The notes: generated by a model from the sequence alone, not told the origin. 64,000 nucleotides of DNA from Dehalococcoidia bacterium (GCA_022825855.1 JAJDWB010000013.1:124001-188000); one strand, 5' to 3'; positions 39,133-48,883 are shown, numbered from the stretch's first letter. Program-made: numbers and translations.

Positions 39133-41010
39133 TCAGTCCGACCCCGAGAGGGTTGGCTGATGCAAGCTTCGGGCGGAGTTGCGGATCTCTACGAGCGAGC
39201 CGGCGGCTTCGGCCAGTTCGGGATCGCAGAGTTCGTCGTTGACAAGTTGTGCGGCGGCGCGGGCGAGTTGGTCGGCGCCGAGTTGACGCTCGCGCTCGCC
39301 GATTTCCAGGTTCTTCAGACGAAGGCCTTCTTTGCTTCGAGTCCTACGAATACGTGCAACGGCGTCGGCAACGGCCTCAACGGCCTCTGCGTCACTGTAG
39401 GGCGGCAGACGTTCCGCGTCACGCAGGAGAGCCCCGATCCGCGACTCGGAATCGGTCAGGTCGGCGGCCCAGTCGTCCTCGGACGAGTTCAACCGGGCCT
39501 GGAGAATGCTGCGATCCTCGCTGTCTTCAATCAGGTCGATGGCCTCGAACTCGAACGCGTTGCGGACTGCTTCGAACCTCAGGGCGAGCTGCAGCAGGAA
39601 CGACTGCCGTCGGTCGTGCCGTCGGCCGCCTGTCGAAGCATCATGCCGATCCTCGCCGCCATTCCGGCGACTCGGGCCGGAAGACGGCGAGTATCGCGCG
39701 TTCAACGACGCGGGATCGACGCGCCCCCAGGCGGCGAGCCGGTGCAGATACTCCTCGCGCACCACCGCGTGGCCAATCGTGCGGAACGTGGGCAGCAGTT
39801 CATCGATGAAGCGGGAGCGGCCGCGAGGAGTGTCGAGATCGTGCTGCGCCCGAACGTGGTCCATCAGCCAGTCCAGGAACGTCGGCGCTGTGTCGACCAA
39901 CTCGCGCCAAAGATCGGGCTCGGAGCGGATCAGGTCGTCGGGATCGCGGCCGCCGGGCAGCGGAATGATGCGGATGTCGCTGGCCAGCTGGTTCTGCAGC
40001 GCGCCGACGTGACGCCAGTCGGTGGACACCTGCTGTTCCGCGCCCAGGGCCTGACGAGCGGTATCGATGCCCCTGCGGGCAGCCGCCTGCCCCGCCGCGT
40101 CCGGATCGAGCGCCAGCCGCAAGTCGTTGGCCAGCGGCTTGATCAGGCCGACCTGGGTGTCCGTCAGCGCCGTGCCCATGGATGCGACGGTGTTGAGGCT
40201 GCCGTACTCATGCGCGCTGATCACGTCGGTGTAGCCCTCGACGATGATCACAAACCCGGCGTCGCGAATCGCCGAACGTGCCAGGTCGAATCCATACAAG
40301 AGATCGCGCTTGCGGAAGAGGTCGGATTCGGGAGTGTTGACGTACTTGGCCGGCTCGTCGATCAACGTGCGGCCGCCGAAGCCGACGGTCTCGCTCCTGG
40401 CGTTGCGAATCGGGAAGATGAGCCGATCGCGGAAGCGGTCTCTGGGTCCGTGTTCGGTGTTGAGGATCAGGCCGGCCGCTTCCGCGTCCGAGAGTTGGTG
40501 ACCGCGTGCGGAGAGATGGTGAGCGAGCCCGTCCTGGTCGGAACCGGCGAGGCCCAGGTTGAAACGCTGCGCCGCCTCGGCCAAGATGCCGCGTTCCCTC
40601 AGATACGCCTGCGCATCGCGTCCGGTGACCGGATCTTCGAGCAGGCCGCGCCAGTAGTGAAGCGCGGACTCATTGGCGCGCAGCAGCCGCTGCCGCTGCT
40701 CGTCGCGGCGCGCTTGTTCCTCGGTCCTGGGACGTAACTGGACGCCGGCGCGTTGGGCCAAACGCTGCAGCGCCTCGCGGAAGTCGACGTTGTGGCGCTT
40801 CATCTCCCAGCTAAAGACATCGCCGCCCTCGGAACAGGCGCCGAAGCAGTGCCAGGTCTGTCGATCCGGATTGACGATGAAGGAGGGCGTCTTCTCTGCG
40901 TGGAACGGGCAGGGCGCCTTGTAGGATGCGCCGCTCCGCTTGAGCTGGACCTCGGAGGCGATCAAATCGACGATGTCGATCTTCGCCTTGACTTCCTCTG
41001 CTACCGACAT
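39133..41010 (-). CDS. dnaG: DNA primase
   Basis: Synthesises RNA primers at the replication fork. The 625 residues begin with the CHC2-type zinc-binding domain (CPFHAEKTPSFIVNPDRQTWHCFGACSEGGDV), then the catalytic core with AKYVNTPESDLFRKRDLLYG and the Toprim motifs VEGYTDVISAHEYG and LALDPDAAG. The usual FDSD/FDGD acidic pair here reads LDPD. The C-terminal helicase-binding region (residues ~440-625) is divergent and contains a basic, Gly-rich linker. It lies 70 bp upstream of rpoD and is preceded by a strong promoter at 41061-41089. Confidence 0.96.
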   Translation of the reverse strand: MSVAEEVKAKIDIVDLIASEVQLKRSGASYKAPCPFHAEKTPSFIVNPDRQTWHCFGACSEGGDVFSWEMKRHNVDFREALQRLAQRAGVQLRPRTEEQARRDEQRQRLLRANESALHYWRGLLEDPVTGRDAQAYLRERGILAEAAQRFNLGLAGSDQDGLAHHLSARGHQLSDAEAAGLILNTEHGPRDRFRDRLIFPIRNARSETVGFGGRTLIDEPAKYVNTPESDLFRKRDLLYGFDLARSAIRDAGFVIIVEGYTDVISAHEYGSLNTVASMGTALTDTQVGLIKPLANDLRLALDPDAAGQAAARRGIDTARQALGAEQQVSTDWRHVGALQNQLASDIRIIPLPGGRDPDDLIRSEPDLWRELVDTAPTFLDWLMDHVRAQHDLDTPRGRSRFIDELLPTFRTIGHAVVREEYLHRLAAWGRVDPASLNARYSPSSGPSRRNGGEDRHDASTGGRRHDRRQSFLLQLALRFEAVRNAFEFEAIDLIEDSEDRSILQARLNSSEDDWAADLTDSESRIGALLRDAERLPPYSDAEAVEAVADAVARIRRTRSKEGLRLKNLEIGERERQLGADQLARAAAQLVNDELCDPELAEAAGSLVEIRNSARSLHQPTLSGSD

Positions 41011-41060
41011 GCGCAGAGGCCCGGCAGGCTGGTCGAGCGGATCGGGAACGGCATACGTCG

Positions 41061-41089
41061 AATTTACGTTGATGCGGAACTTTTATCAA
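41061..41089 (-). promoter_or_regulatory. Sigma70-type promoter for dnaG-rpoD
   Basis: On the minus strand TTGATA (41089-41084) and TAAATT (41066-41061) are separated by exactly 17 bases, in the 125-bp gap between the CARDB-like gene and dnaG. Both boxes match the consensus well. Transcription would start near 41054, about 44 bases before the dnaG ATG. Confidence 0.65.
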
Positions 41090-41135
41090 TGATCACGACC
41101 AGGATTGGCCCAAAATCAATGGAACTGTTGGCGGA

Positions 41136-43058
41136 TCAGGGCACCTCATAGGTCTGAGTGTTGTCGCCGAGGTTGCGCTCGCCGTCGGACGAGCTGGCGA
41201 CCACCGTGATCACGACCGTTCCGGAGTGCGGCAGGAGACTGGTCAGGATTTCGGCGGCGCCGGGTACGAGCGGTTGACCGTCGGCGTCGCGGCGGGAGAT
41301 GGTCTCCAGTTCTGTACCGCTGCCGTCGGCGATCACGATTGTGAACGTGCTGGCCTCACCGTCGCCGTTGTTGATCACCGTCAAGAGCACATAGCCGTCA
41401 CTGGTGGCCCGGATGTCGAGCAACGCCAGGTCGGGCGCAGGGCCCGGCTCAGCCGGTTCCTGCGGCTGCCGGTCCTCCGACTCCTGTTCCTGTTGCACTG
41501 CTTCATCTTGCGCGGCCTGTTCTTGCTGCTGGGCCTGATCCGGCTCGGCCTGGGCCGGCACCGCGGCGAGCGTGACCGGGAAGACGTTGTTGGCCGCGTT
41601 GCTGTCGGCGCTGGCTTCGAGCAAGACGAGCGCCTGGACTTCGACGCCCGTTTCAAGCTTGAGGTCGAGCGGAATCGTACGCAGGTCCTGCGACTCGATG
41701 CCCAGCGTCACTTCGGCCACGGCGAGCTCAGAGCCGTCGTTGGCGTCGGCAACGGTAATCAGGACATCGACCCGCTCGATGTCAACGCTGCTGGAGTTGG
41801 TGATCGAGACGTTCAGGCGGGTCGGATCATCGTCTGCCTGCCGAGCCGTGACAATGGCCAGGTCCACCTCGTCCGACAGTTCCGAGTCGGGCGGCGACGG
41901 TTGGTCTTCGTCTCCGGCGTCGGCGACGACGTGGAACCTGATTCGGTGGTCGTACCGATCCTGCTCGGGCGTGAACACGACCAGTTGCAGTTCGTAGGTG
42001 CCGGAGCTGGTGATCCATTGCTCGACGTCTTCGACGCGCTCACTGAACTCTGCGCCGCCGTTGCCTTCGGAAGAGTGGATCAACACCGAGTTGCCCAACG
42101 TGTTGTTGGGCGCGACCGGAGTCAGGTAGAGCAGGGTGCTGGCTACGGGTCCCACGCCGCGAGCAACGACTTGTACGTCAATGGCGAGATTGGAGTCGAG
42201 CGTGAACCGAGCGCCGTCTTGTGGAGACTCGATCCGGGCCAGCGCCTCACCGTCGTCCAACGCTGCCTCCGCTTCCTGAGGAGCGTCTTCGGAGTCAGTC
42301 CCCTCATCTGCTTCGGTCTCTTCGTCGCCGGCGGGGTCCAGGCTGCCCTGCGGCACGATGACGACGGGAATGGTCTGCGACTCTTCGCGTCCGTCAACAT
42401 CGATGGCGGCAATCGTGACCTCGACCTCTCCGGTTTGCAGCGGCGTCCACTCGATCGCGGCGATGTACTGTCCCGACTCGTCCAGCACCGGTGTGACCGA
42501 GACCACGTGCTGGCCGTCGACCAGCATGTCGAAGCGTTCGATGGGCTCGCTGCCAGTGGCAGAGATCGCGAGGCGAATGCCGCCGCCTGCCGGAAACTGT
42601 TCGAGTGGAGATATACCGAGGACCTGGACACGGAGCGCCGCCGCGACTCTCGCCTGGTCATCGGTGACTTCGACCTGGATCAAGCGGGTGGATTCCACTC
42701 CCTGCTCATCCAGCGTCACAATCTGTACGTTGGCGAACCCGAGCCGCTCCGGAGTCCAGACGAAGGAGCCGATCCAGGCGCCGCGTTCTGCGGAGTAGGG
42801 CGGAATGACCTCGGCGACCTTGGCCTCGTCAACCAATAGCTCGAGCGTGGCGATTGGGCTGCCGGAAGAGATAGTCACGGTGATGCTCTGCGGCTCGTTG
42901 AGCAGGACGAGTTCACCGTCGTCCAGCGAAACGACGATGACCGGGGCATCGGGTTCTCCGGTGTTGAGCAGGTCGAGCCGGGTAATGATGACCACGACGG
43001 CGGCCACGATCGCGCCGATGACGAGAAGGATGGCGATTGAGCCGATGCGGCTGCCCAT
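41136..43058 (-). CDS. Membrane-anchored extracellular protein with Ig-like and CARDB-like domains
   Basis: 640 residues, no named homologue recognised. One N-terminal membrane helix (SIAILLVIGAIVAAVVVIIT, residues ~7-26) anchors a large outer part. Two Ig-like domains end in similar strands (GSFVWTPERLGFANVQIVTLD and AAIEWTPLQTGEVEVTIAAID), followed by an acidic linker, a domain at ~265-385, a CARDB-like domain (VDLAIVTARQADDDPTRLNVSITNSS to ADSNAANNVFPVTL), a Gln/Glu-rich spacer and a final CARDB-like domain (LALLDIRATSDGYVLLTVINNG). GGAG lies five bases before the ATG. Between ppsA and dnaG, probably with its own transcript. Confidence 0.8.
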   Translation of the reverse strand: MGSRIGSIAILLVIGAIVAAVVVIITRLDLLNTGEPDAPVIVVSLDDGELVLLNEPQSITVTISSGSPIATLELLVDEAKVAEVIPPYSAERGAWIGSFVWTPERLGFANVQIVTLDEQGVESTRLIQVEVTDDQARVAAALRVQVLGISPLEQFPAGGGIRLAISATGSEPIERFDMLVDGQHVVSVTPVLDESGQYIAAIEWTPLQTGEVEVTIAAIDVDGREESQTIPVVIVPQGSLDPAGDEETEADEGTDSEDAPQEAEAALDDGEALARIESPQDGARFTLDSNLAIDVQVVARGVGPVASTLLYLTPVAPNNTLGNSVLIHSSEGNGGAEFSERVEDVEQWITSSGTYELQLVVFTPEQDRYDHRIRFHVVADAGDEDQPSPPDSELSDEVDLAIVTARQADDDPTRLNVSITNSSSVDIERVDVLITVADANDGSELAVAEVTLGIESQDLRTIPLDLKLETGVEVQALVLLEASADSNAANNVFPVTLAAVPAQAEPDQAQQQEQAAQDEAVQQEQESEDRQPQEPAEPGPAPDLALLDIRATSDGYVLLTVINNGDGEASTFTIVIADGSGTELETISRRDADGQPLVPGAAEILTSLLPHSGTVVITVVASSSDGERNLGDNTQTYEVP

Positions 43059-43106
43059 GCGTCTCCAACGAGCGGATTGCGGCGCGAGCGCCGAACGTCG
43101 GTAGGG

Positions 43107-43125
43107 GAGTGACTCGCCGTCACTC
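43107..43125. other. Inverted repeat next to an alternating palindrome, ppsA-CARDB gap
   Basis: GAGTGAC (43107-43113) pairs with GTCACTC (43119-43125) around TCGCC. Immediately beside it lies TATATCGCGATATCGCG (43127-43143), itself made of nested palindromes. Both are in the 99-bp gap between the ppsA stop and the CARDB-like start. They could be a terminator for ppsA (no T-run follows) or an operator for the downstream gene. Confidence 0.4.
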
Positions 43126-43157
43126 TATATCGCGATATCGCGGCCGGCCCCAGTCGC

Positions 43158-45449
43158 TTAGCTGGAACGCCGCGCTTCGGCGTTCGCGACCAACTGGCGG
43201 GTCTGCTCAATCACGTCGGGCGTGACGGAGATCGAAGTAATGCCCCAGTCAACAAGACGCTGAGCGAGGTCCGGATGTTCCGACGGGCCCTGGCCGCAGA
43301 CGGAAACCGTGATGCCGCGCCGCTTGGCCGTCATGATCACGTGCTCGATAGCCCTCAGCACCGCCGGGTTTCGCTCGTCGAATGTGTCGGCGAATCGCTC
43401 GGAGTCGCGGTCGATGCCGAGCGTCAGTTGGGTCAGGTCGTTGGAACCGATCGAGACGCCGTCGATACCGCAGTCGATGAACTCATCCAGGAGCAGCACG
43501 TTGGAGGGCACCTCGACCATCATCCAGAGCTGGAAGCCGCCGGGCCGGTCTGCCTGGCGTTCGAGTCCATAGGCGTCGACCTGACTGACGACCTGGGCCA
43601 TTTCGTCCGGCGTGCGCACGAACGGGATCATCAGGTGCAGGTTGGGATGATCGGCGCGGACGTGCTCCAGCGCTCGCAACTCCAATTCAAAGAGGTCCGG
43701 TTCGCGGATGTAACGCGCCGCGCCCCGGTAGCCAATCATCGGGTTCTCTTCGTCGGGCTCGTAGATGTCTCCGCCGGTCAGGTTGGCGTACTCGTTCGTC
43801 TTGAAGTCCGTGGCGCGGTAGACGACGGGGCGCGGGTCAAACGCCGACGCGATCTTGCGCATGCCTTCGGAGAGGCGGCGCACATACTCGTCCTGGCGAC
43901 CGGTGTTGATAAAGCTGCGCGGATGCTCGCCCATGCGGGCGATGATGAACTCGGCTCGCAGCAGACCGACGCCGTCCACATCGCGGTCCGCGACCCGGTC
44001 GGCGATTTCCGGTTCGGCCAAGTTGACGTAGAGCTTGGTCTCGGTGGCGACCGGCGCGTAGAGCTCTTCTTCGCGGTCGTGCCACCAGTCAAGCAGCGCG
44101 GTCTGGACGCCGTCGTAGACGAGCCCGGAGGCGCCGTCCACGGTGACTTCTCGGCCGTTGGCCAGCGTAGCGGCGCCGACCGCTCCCACGACGCATGGCA
44201 CACCGAGTTCTCGCGAGATGATCGCGGCGTGACAGGTGCGGCCGCCGCGCTCGGTGATGATCGCCGCCGCCCGCTTCATCGCCGGGACGAAGTCCGGCGT
44301 CGTCATCTCCGCGACCAGCACATCGCCCTCTCCGATCGCCGCCGTCTCATGCGCATCAACGATGACCCGCACGCGCCCCGTTGCGATTCCGGGTGAAGCG
44401 GGCGAGCCGCCGAGGATGGGCTCCTCCGTCGGTGTCGGCGCAGGATTGTCGCCGTTGGTCCTGGCCGACGGCGCCACGGTCGTGATCGGTCGGGTCTGCA
44501 GCAGGTAGAAGCGGCCGTCAACAAGTCCCCACTCGATGTCCTGCGGGGCGCCGTAGTGCGCTTCGATCCGCTTGCCAACTTCGCTCAGTTCGAGGACTTC
44601 CCCGTCGCTCAACTTTTGGGCGGAGCCAGCGGTTTCCGACAGAGTCTGCCAGGTGTTGTGTCCGTGCTCAGAGTCAATCCTGCCGTCCAGGGAGCGCACC
44701 AGCATGCGGTCCTGTGTAAAGACCTGCTTCTGGGAGATGCTCGCCGCCGCCTTGTCGACTTCGAAGTGGTCCGGCGACACGAGACCGCCGACGACTGCCT
44801 CGCCGAGGCCGAACGCGGCCTCGATGACCACGGTGTTGTGGTCGTTGGTGATTGGGTCGACCGTGAACATGACGCCGGACGACTGGGACTGAACCATCTG
44901 CTGGACGGGTACGGCCAGATCGACATCAAGGTGTCCCCAGCCGGCCTGCTCGCGATAGAAGATGGCGCGCGGTTCGAAGAGCGAGGCCCAGCAGCGCTGC
45001 ACGGCCTCGACTACCTGCACTCCGCCTTCGACGTTGAGGAAAGTCGCCTGCTGGCCGGCAAAGGAGGCTTCGGCGAGGTCTTCTGCCGTGGCTGAGCTGC
45101 GCACGGCGACCGGTCCTTCGCCGAGCTGGGCATAGGCCGCGGTGATCTCCTGCTGCATTGTGGCCGGCATCTCCGCCTGCTCCACGGCGTGCTGGACGGC
45201 GCGGGCCTTACGGTTGAGCTGCTCATCGTCGTTGACGTCAAGGCCGTCAAGAATGCGCCGCAGGACGTGGTCGAGTCCGCTGTGGTCGATGAACTCTCGA
45301 TAGGCGCGAGTGGTGACGACAAACCCGGGAGGTACGGGGATCTGCGCGCGGGTCAACTCACCCAGATTCGCGCCCTTGCCGCCGACCAGCGGTACCGAGT
45401 CCCGCCCGACTTCCGCGAACCAGACGATGTGCTTGGAATCTGAGGTCAT
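43158..45449 (-). CDS. ppsA: Phosphoenolpyruvate synthase
   Basis: Converts pyruvate and ATP to PEP, AMP and phosphate (gluconeogenesis). The 763 residues have the N-terminal ATP-binding domain (VGGKGANLGELTRAQIPVPPGFVVTT, GPVAVRSSATAEDLAEASFAGQQATFL), the swivelling phosphohistidine domain with His407 in GGRTCHAAIISRELGVPCVVG, and the C-terminal PEP-binding barrel (VEVPSNVLLLDEFID, IGSNDLTQLTLGIDRD, SVCGQGPSEHP with the catalytic Cys). Length and order match E. coli PpsA. Together with ppc it can link pyruvate, PEP and oxaloacetate. Confidence 0.95.
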   Translation of the reverse strand: MTSDSKHIVWFAEVGRDSVPLVGGKGANLGELTRAQIPVPPGFVVTTRAYREFIDHSGLDHVLRRILDGLDVNDDEQLNRKARAVQHAVEQAEMPATMQQEITAAYAQLGEGPVAVRSSATAEDLAEASFAGQQATFLNVEGGVQVVEAVQRCWASLFEPRAIFYREQAGWGHLDVDLAVPVQQMVQSQSSGVMFTVDPITNDHNTVVIEAAFGLGEAVVGGLVSPDHFEVDKAAASISQKQVFTQDRMLVRSLDGRIDSEHGHNTWQTLSETAGSAQKLSDGEVLELSEVGKRIEAHYGAPQDIEWGLVDGRFYLLQTRPITTVAPSARTNGDNPAPTPTEEPILGGSPASPGIATGRVRVIVDAHETAAIGEGDVLVAEMTTPDFVPAMKRAAAIITERGGRTCHAAIISRELGVPCVVGAVGAATLANGREVTVDGASGLVYDGVQTALLDWWHDREEELYAPVATETKLYVNLAEPEIADRVADRDVDGVGLLRAEFIIARMGEHPRSFINTGRQDEYVRRLSEGMRKIASAFDPRPVVYRATDFKTNEYANLTGGDIYEPDEENPMIGYRGAARYIREPDLFELELRALEHVRADHPNLHLMIPFVRTPDEMAQVVSQVDAYGLERQADRPGGFQLWMMVEVPSNVLLLDEFIDCGIDGVSIGSNDLTQLTLGIDRDSERFADTFDERNPAVLRAIEHVIMTAKRRGITVSVCGQGPSEHPDLAQRLVDWGITSISVTPDVIEQTRQLVANAEARRSS

Positions 45450-45570
45450 GGAGGCTGTCCGCGAGGGTAGGTAGGAACGTAGACGGCTCGCGGGGGCAGG
45501 ATATCACCGCGTTAACGAAACTCGACTGTCGCCTGGCTGACTGACGGCCGGGAGTGCAGGTTCGCGATGT

Positions 45571-47427
45571 TCACTCGACGGTGACCGTCTTGGCCAGATT
45601 TCTCGGTTGATCAATGTCCAGTCCGCGAGCTAGCGCGATGTGATAGGCGAGGAGCTGGATCACCGGCGTCAGCGCGAACGGTGTGAGCAGGTCGGACGCG
45701 GGCGGTACGCCGATGTAGTGATCGACCAGGCCGGCGAGTTCGTCGTCGCCTTCGTCGCCGACGGCGATCACCGGCGCACGCCGGGCGCTGACCTGTTGAA
45801 TGGCCGACATCATCTTGTCGAAGAGCGGGCCACGGGTCGCCAGCGCAATGACGGGAAACTGCTGGTCGAGCAGCGCGATCGGGCCGTGCTTCATCTCACC
45901 GGCGGCGTACCCCTCGGCGTGAACGTAGGAGATTTCCTTGCACTTGAGCGCCGCCTCCATCGCGAGCGGGTGCTCGATACCGCGTCCGAGTACGAGGAAA
46001 TTGGTTGAACCCGTGTAGGACCTGGCAATCTCGTTGCACTGATCAGACAGCGCGAGACCGCGTTCCACCAGTGACGGTGAGGTGAGGAGCTGTTCCAGCG
46101 CTTCGCCTAGGTCGGCATCACCGAGTGAGCCGCGAGCCTTGCCGATCCGGCAGGCGAGCAGGTACAGCGCAGCCAGCGAGCCAAGGAACGTCTTAGTCGA
46201 CGCCACACCGACCTCGGGACCGCAGCGCATCAGGATCGACGCGTCCGCTTTGCGCGTGGCTTCCGAACCTTCGACGTTGGTGACCACGATCTGGGGCGCG
46301 CCCCAGCGATCGCGGACGTGATCCATGGCGCCGAGCGTGTCGATGGTCTCTCCGGATTGGGTCACCGAAACGACCAGCGTGGCGGGGCCAATCACCGGTG
46401 CGCGGAAACGAAACTCCGAGGCGTTGTCGAAGTCTGCCGGGATGCCGGCGATCTGCTCGATCCACCATCGGCCGATCATGGCCGCGTGCAGGGACGTACC
46501 CATGCCAATGACGAGTACGCGCTCGACCGAGCGGAGCGTCGCGTCCGAAATCTCGAACTCGTCAGCCAATGCGCTCGGCGGATCGAGCCTGGCCCGTCCG
46601 CGGATGGTGTCCGAGAGCGCGCGCGGCTGCTCGAAGATCTCCTTGAGCATGAAGTGCCGATAGGGCCCACGCGCTACGGCAACCGGGTCGAGATCCACTT
46701 GCCTCGGCTCGGGACGGTGTCTGGGCCGATCGGCCCGGTGAATGAGTGCGCCCTGCGAATCGATGACCGCGATCTCGCCATCCTCGAGGTGGTACACATC
46801 GGTCGTGTGCGGTAGCAGGGCTGGCAAGTCGCTGGCGAGAAACATCTCGCCGTCGCCGTAACCGATCACCATGCCGCCCGCCGAGCCCTTGCGGGCCGCA
46901 TAGATCCGCGTCGGATCGGCTCGATGAAACGCCGCGATCGCATTGGCGCCGCGCAGACGGGCGATAGCGGCTTGCAGCGCCTCCTCGAACATTTGCCCGC
47001 GAGCGAGCTCACGGGCGATCAGCTCTGGAATGACTTCGGTGTCGGTATCGGACAGCCAGGAACGTCCCTGCGCTGCCAGGGTCTGCTCCAGTTCAGCCTT
47101 GAGGCTGCGATAGTTCTCGACGATACCGTTCTGCACGACGATCACGTCGCCGGAACTGGAGGCGTGTGGATGGGCGTTGCGGTCGGACGGCACGCCGTGT
47201 GTTGCCCAGCGAGTGTGGCCGATGCCGGCGCCGCCCGACGGCATCGCGACGATGGCTGCTTCGAGATCGCGCAGCTTGCCCTGCCGCTTGAGCACGGCCA
47301 GCGAACCGTCGCGATCGAGCACAGCGATGCCCGAAGAGTCGTAACCGCGATATTCGAGTCGCTGCAGACCCTCCAGCAGGATGGGTCCGGCCGACTGATG
47401 ACCGACGTAACCGACGATGCCGCACAT
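45571..47427 (-). CDS. glmS: Glutamine--fructose-6-phosphate aminotransferase (isomerizing)
   Basis: Makes glucosamine-6-phosphate, the first step to UDP-GlcNAc. The 618-residue product begins MCGIVGYVG, so Cys2 becomes the N-terminal nucleophile after Met removal. The glutaminase domain has GIGHTRWATHG and NGIVENYRSLK; two SIS domains follow (VIGMGTSLHAAMIGRW; VTQSGETIDTLGAMDH; LGRGIEHPLAMEAALKCKEISYVHAEGYAAGEMKHGPIAL). It ends with the conserved DQPRNLAKTVTVE. ATG 47427 is fixed by the required Met-Cys. It is the last gene of the operon, 14 bp after the DUF512 gene. No glmS riboswitch space is present upstream. Confidence 0.97.
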   Translation of the reverse strand: MCGIVGYVGHQSAGPILLEGLQRLEYRGYDSSGIAVLDRDGSLAVLKRQGKLRDLEAAIVAMPSGGAGIGHTRWATHGVPSDRNAHPHASSSGDVIVVQNGIVENYRSLKAELEQTLAAQGRSWLSDTDTEVIPELIARELARGQMFEEALQAAIARLRGANAIAAFHRADPTRIYAARKGSAGGMVIGYGDGEMFLASDLPALLPHTTDVYHLEDGEIAVIDSQGALIHRADRPRHRPEPRQVDLDPVAVARGPYRHFMLKEIFEQPRALSDTIRGRARLDPPSALADEFEISDATLRSVERVLVIGMGTSLHAAMIGRWWIEQIAGIPADFDNASEFRFRAPVIGPATLVVSVTQSGETIDTLGAMDHVRDRWGAPQIVVTNVEGSEATRKADASILMRCGPEVGVASTKTFLGSLAALYLLACRIGKARGSLGDADLGEALEQLLTSPSLVERGLALSDQCNEIARSYTGSTNFLVLGRGIEHPLAMEAALKCKEISYVHAEGYAAGEMKHGPIALLDQQFPVIALATRGPLFDKMMSAIQQVSARRAPVIAVGDEGDDELAGLVDHYIGVPPASDLLTPFALTPVIQLLAYHIALARGLDIDQPRNLAKTVTVE

Positions 47428-47441
47428 GGTGAGCCCTGCGT

Positions 47442-48863
47442 CTACCCCGCCGCGGGCGTTGTCCAACTTCGACCGTTGGAACGCAGATTGGGCCGAGGCT
47501 GCCTGTGGTCGCGGCCTTCCTGTTCAACGCCTTCGATGATCGACTCTAGTAGCTCGGACATGGAATAGACAAAAGACAACGGACGACCGAGCTGAGATTC
47601 CAGTTCCTTCGGCGTGAGATCGTCGAGGAACTTGTTGCCGAAGTAGTCGAGCGACGCGCGGGGCAGAAACACCCGCTCGGGGAGTTCGCGGCCATCAAAC
47701 GCAGCCAGGAAATCCAGTCCCGGTATCAGGCCGCTGACATTGACACGTGAGCCGAAGAGCGTGTTGTCAACCGCTACGACATCGAATCCGCAGCCGGTTA
47801 GCTCCGCGGCCTCGTCGCACAATCGACGAAGCGTCGGAGCAATCAGCGTTCCGCACGCGATCAGGGCGCGTGTCGGGGGCACGTGCAGCCGGCCCGCGCG
47901 GATCTTGCGGCGTGTCCTGACCCAGTCGTCGATCAGCGCGCGGGTCATGCCGATGCCGTTCTCGTACTGGGGGAAGCCGTCGTAGCGGCTCGCGGAGGGA
48001 AGCCGGGATCCGGCGGTGAGATAAAACTCGTCGCTGGGGAACACGACCGACGCCTCGCGCTCTGCGCGAGCGACACGCTGCCATCGCCGGAGCTGGCGAA
48101 CCACCGCCTTCGCCTCGTTCATGCTGTGCGCGCGCATGCCGGCGTCGTTGATCCGAGCCTCGCCTTCCAGCGAGGAGCCCACCGGAACGACGCCGATTGA
48201 GAGCACATTGTCGTGACGCAGCAGGTCGGACACGGTCTGGTCGAGGGCGTCGCCGTCGTTGATGCCCGGGCAGAGCACGACTTGCGTATGCGCTTCGATG
48301 CGCATGGCGGCGAGGCGTTGGAGTTGGTTGAGGATGTCGGGCGCCATTCTGTTGCCTAACAGACGCCGGCGCAGGTCGAGGTCGGTCGCGTGCACGCTGA
48401 TGTGCAACGGGCTCAGTCGCTGCTCTTCGAGACGTGACCAGTCGTCGTCGCTGAGATTGGTCATGGTGACAAAATTGCCGTGCAGAAAAGACAGACGATA
48501 GTCGTCGTCCTTGATGTAGAGCGGACGTCGCAGGCCCTTGGGCAACCCTTTGAGGAAACAGAAGAAACACTTGTTGTTACAGATGCGAGTTCCGTCGAAG
48601 GCGTCGTCGTCGAACTCGATCCCGAGCGGTTCGTCGATCGGCTTCTCGAACTCGACAAAGCCCACGTCGCCGTCGTGGATGACCTCAAGCTCGACGAGCT
48701 GTTCAGTCGTCTGGAAGCGATAGTCGACCGGATCGCGGATCGGTTGCCCGTTGACGGAAAGCACCTGATCGCCGGGTTGCAGGCCGGCCTCGTTGGCCAG
48801 CGAACCTGGATCCACAGCGCTGATCGCGCCGGCTGGGACTCGGGAGCGGCGCGGTGGGGGCAT
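47442..48863 (-). CDS. PDZ / radical-SAM-like DUF512 protein
   Basis: 473 residues with an N-terminal PDZ-like domain (ISAVDPGSLANEAGLQPGDQVLSVNGQPI), then a radical-SAM-like region with Cys95, Cys99 and Cys102 (CNNKCFFCF) that could hold a [4Fe-4S] cluster, and a C-terminal DUF512 domain (SVVFPSDEFYLTAGSRLP, DGFPQYENGIGMTRALIDDW, SRVNVSGLIPGLDF, DDLTPKELESQLGRPLSFV). The function of this family is not established. The start at 48863 is 20 bases after the ispH stop and lacks a ribosome site; the frame further upstream overlaps ispH. Located between ispH and glmS in one operon. Confidence 0.9.
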   Translation of the reverse strand: MPPPRRSRVPAGAISAVDPGSLANEAGLQPGDQVLSVNGQPIRDPVDYRFQTTEQLVELEVIHDGDVGFVEFEKPIDEPLGIEFDDDAFDGTRICNNKCFFCFLKGLPKGLRRPLYIKDDDYRLSFLHGNFVTMTNLSDDDWSRLEEQRLSPLHISVHATDLDLRRRLLGNRMAPDILNQLQRLAAMRIEAHTQVVLCPGINDGDALDQTVSDLLRHDNVLSIGVVPVGSSLEGEARINDAGMRAHSMNEAKAVVRQLRRWQRVARAEREASVVFPSDEFYLTAGSRLPSASRYDGFPQYENGIGMTRALIDDWVRTRRKIRAGRLHVPPTRALIACGTLIAPTLRRLCDEAAELTGCGFDVVAVDNTLFGSRVNVSGLIPGLDFLAAFDGRELPERVFLPRASLDYFGNKFLDDLTPKELESQLGRPLSFVYSMSELLESIIEGVEQEGRDHRQPRPNLRSNGRSWTTPAAG

Positions 48864-48883
48864 CGGCAGTTTGGCGATCTGGC

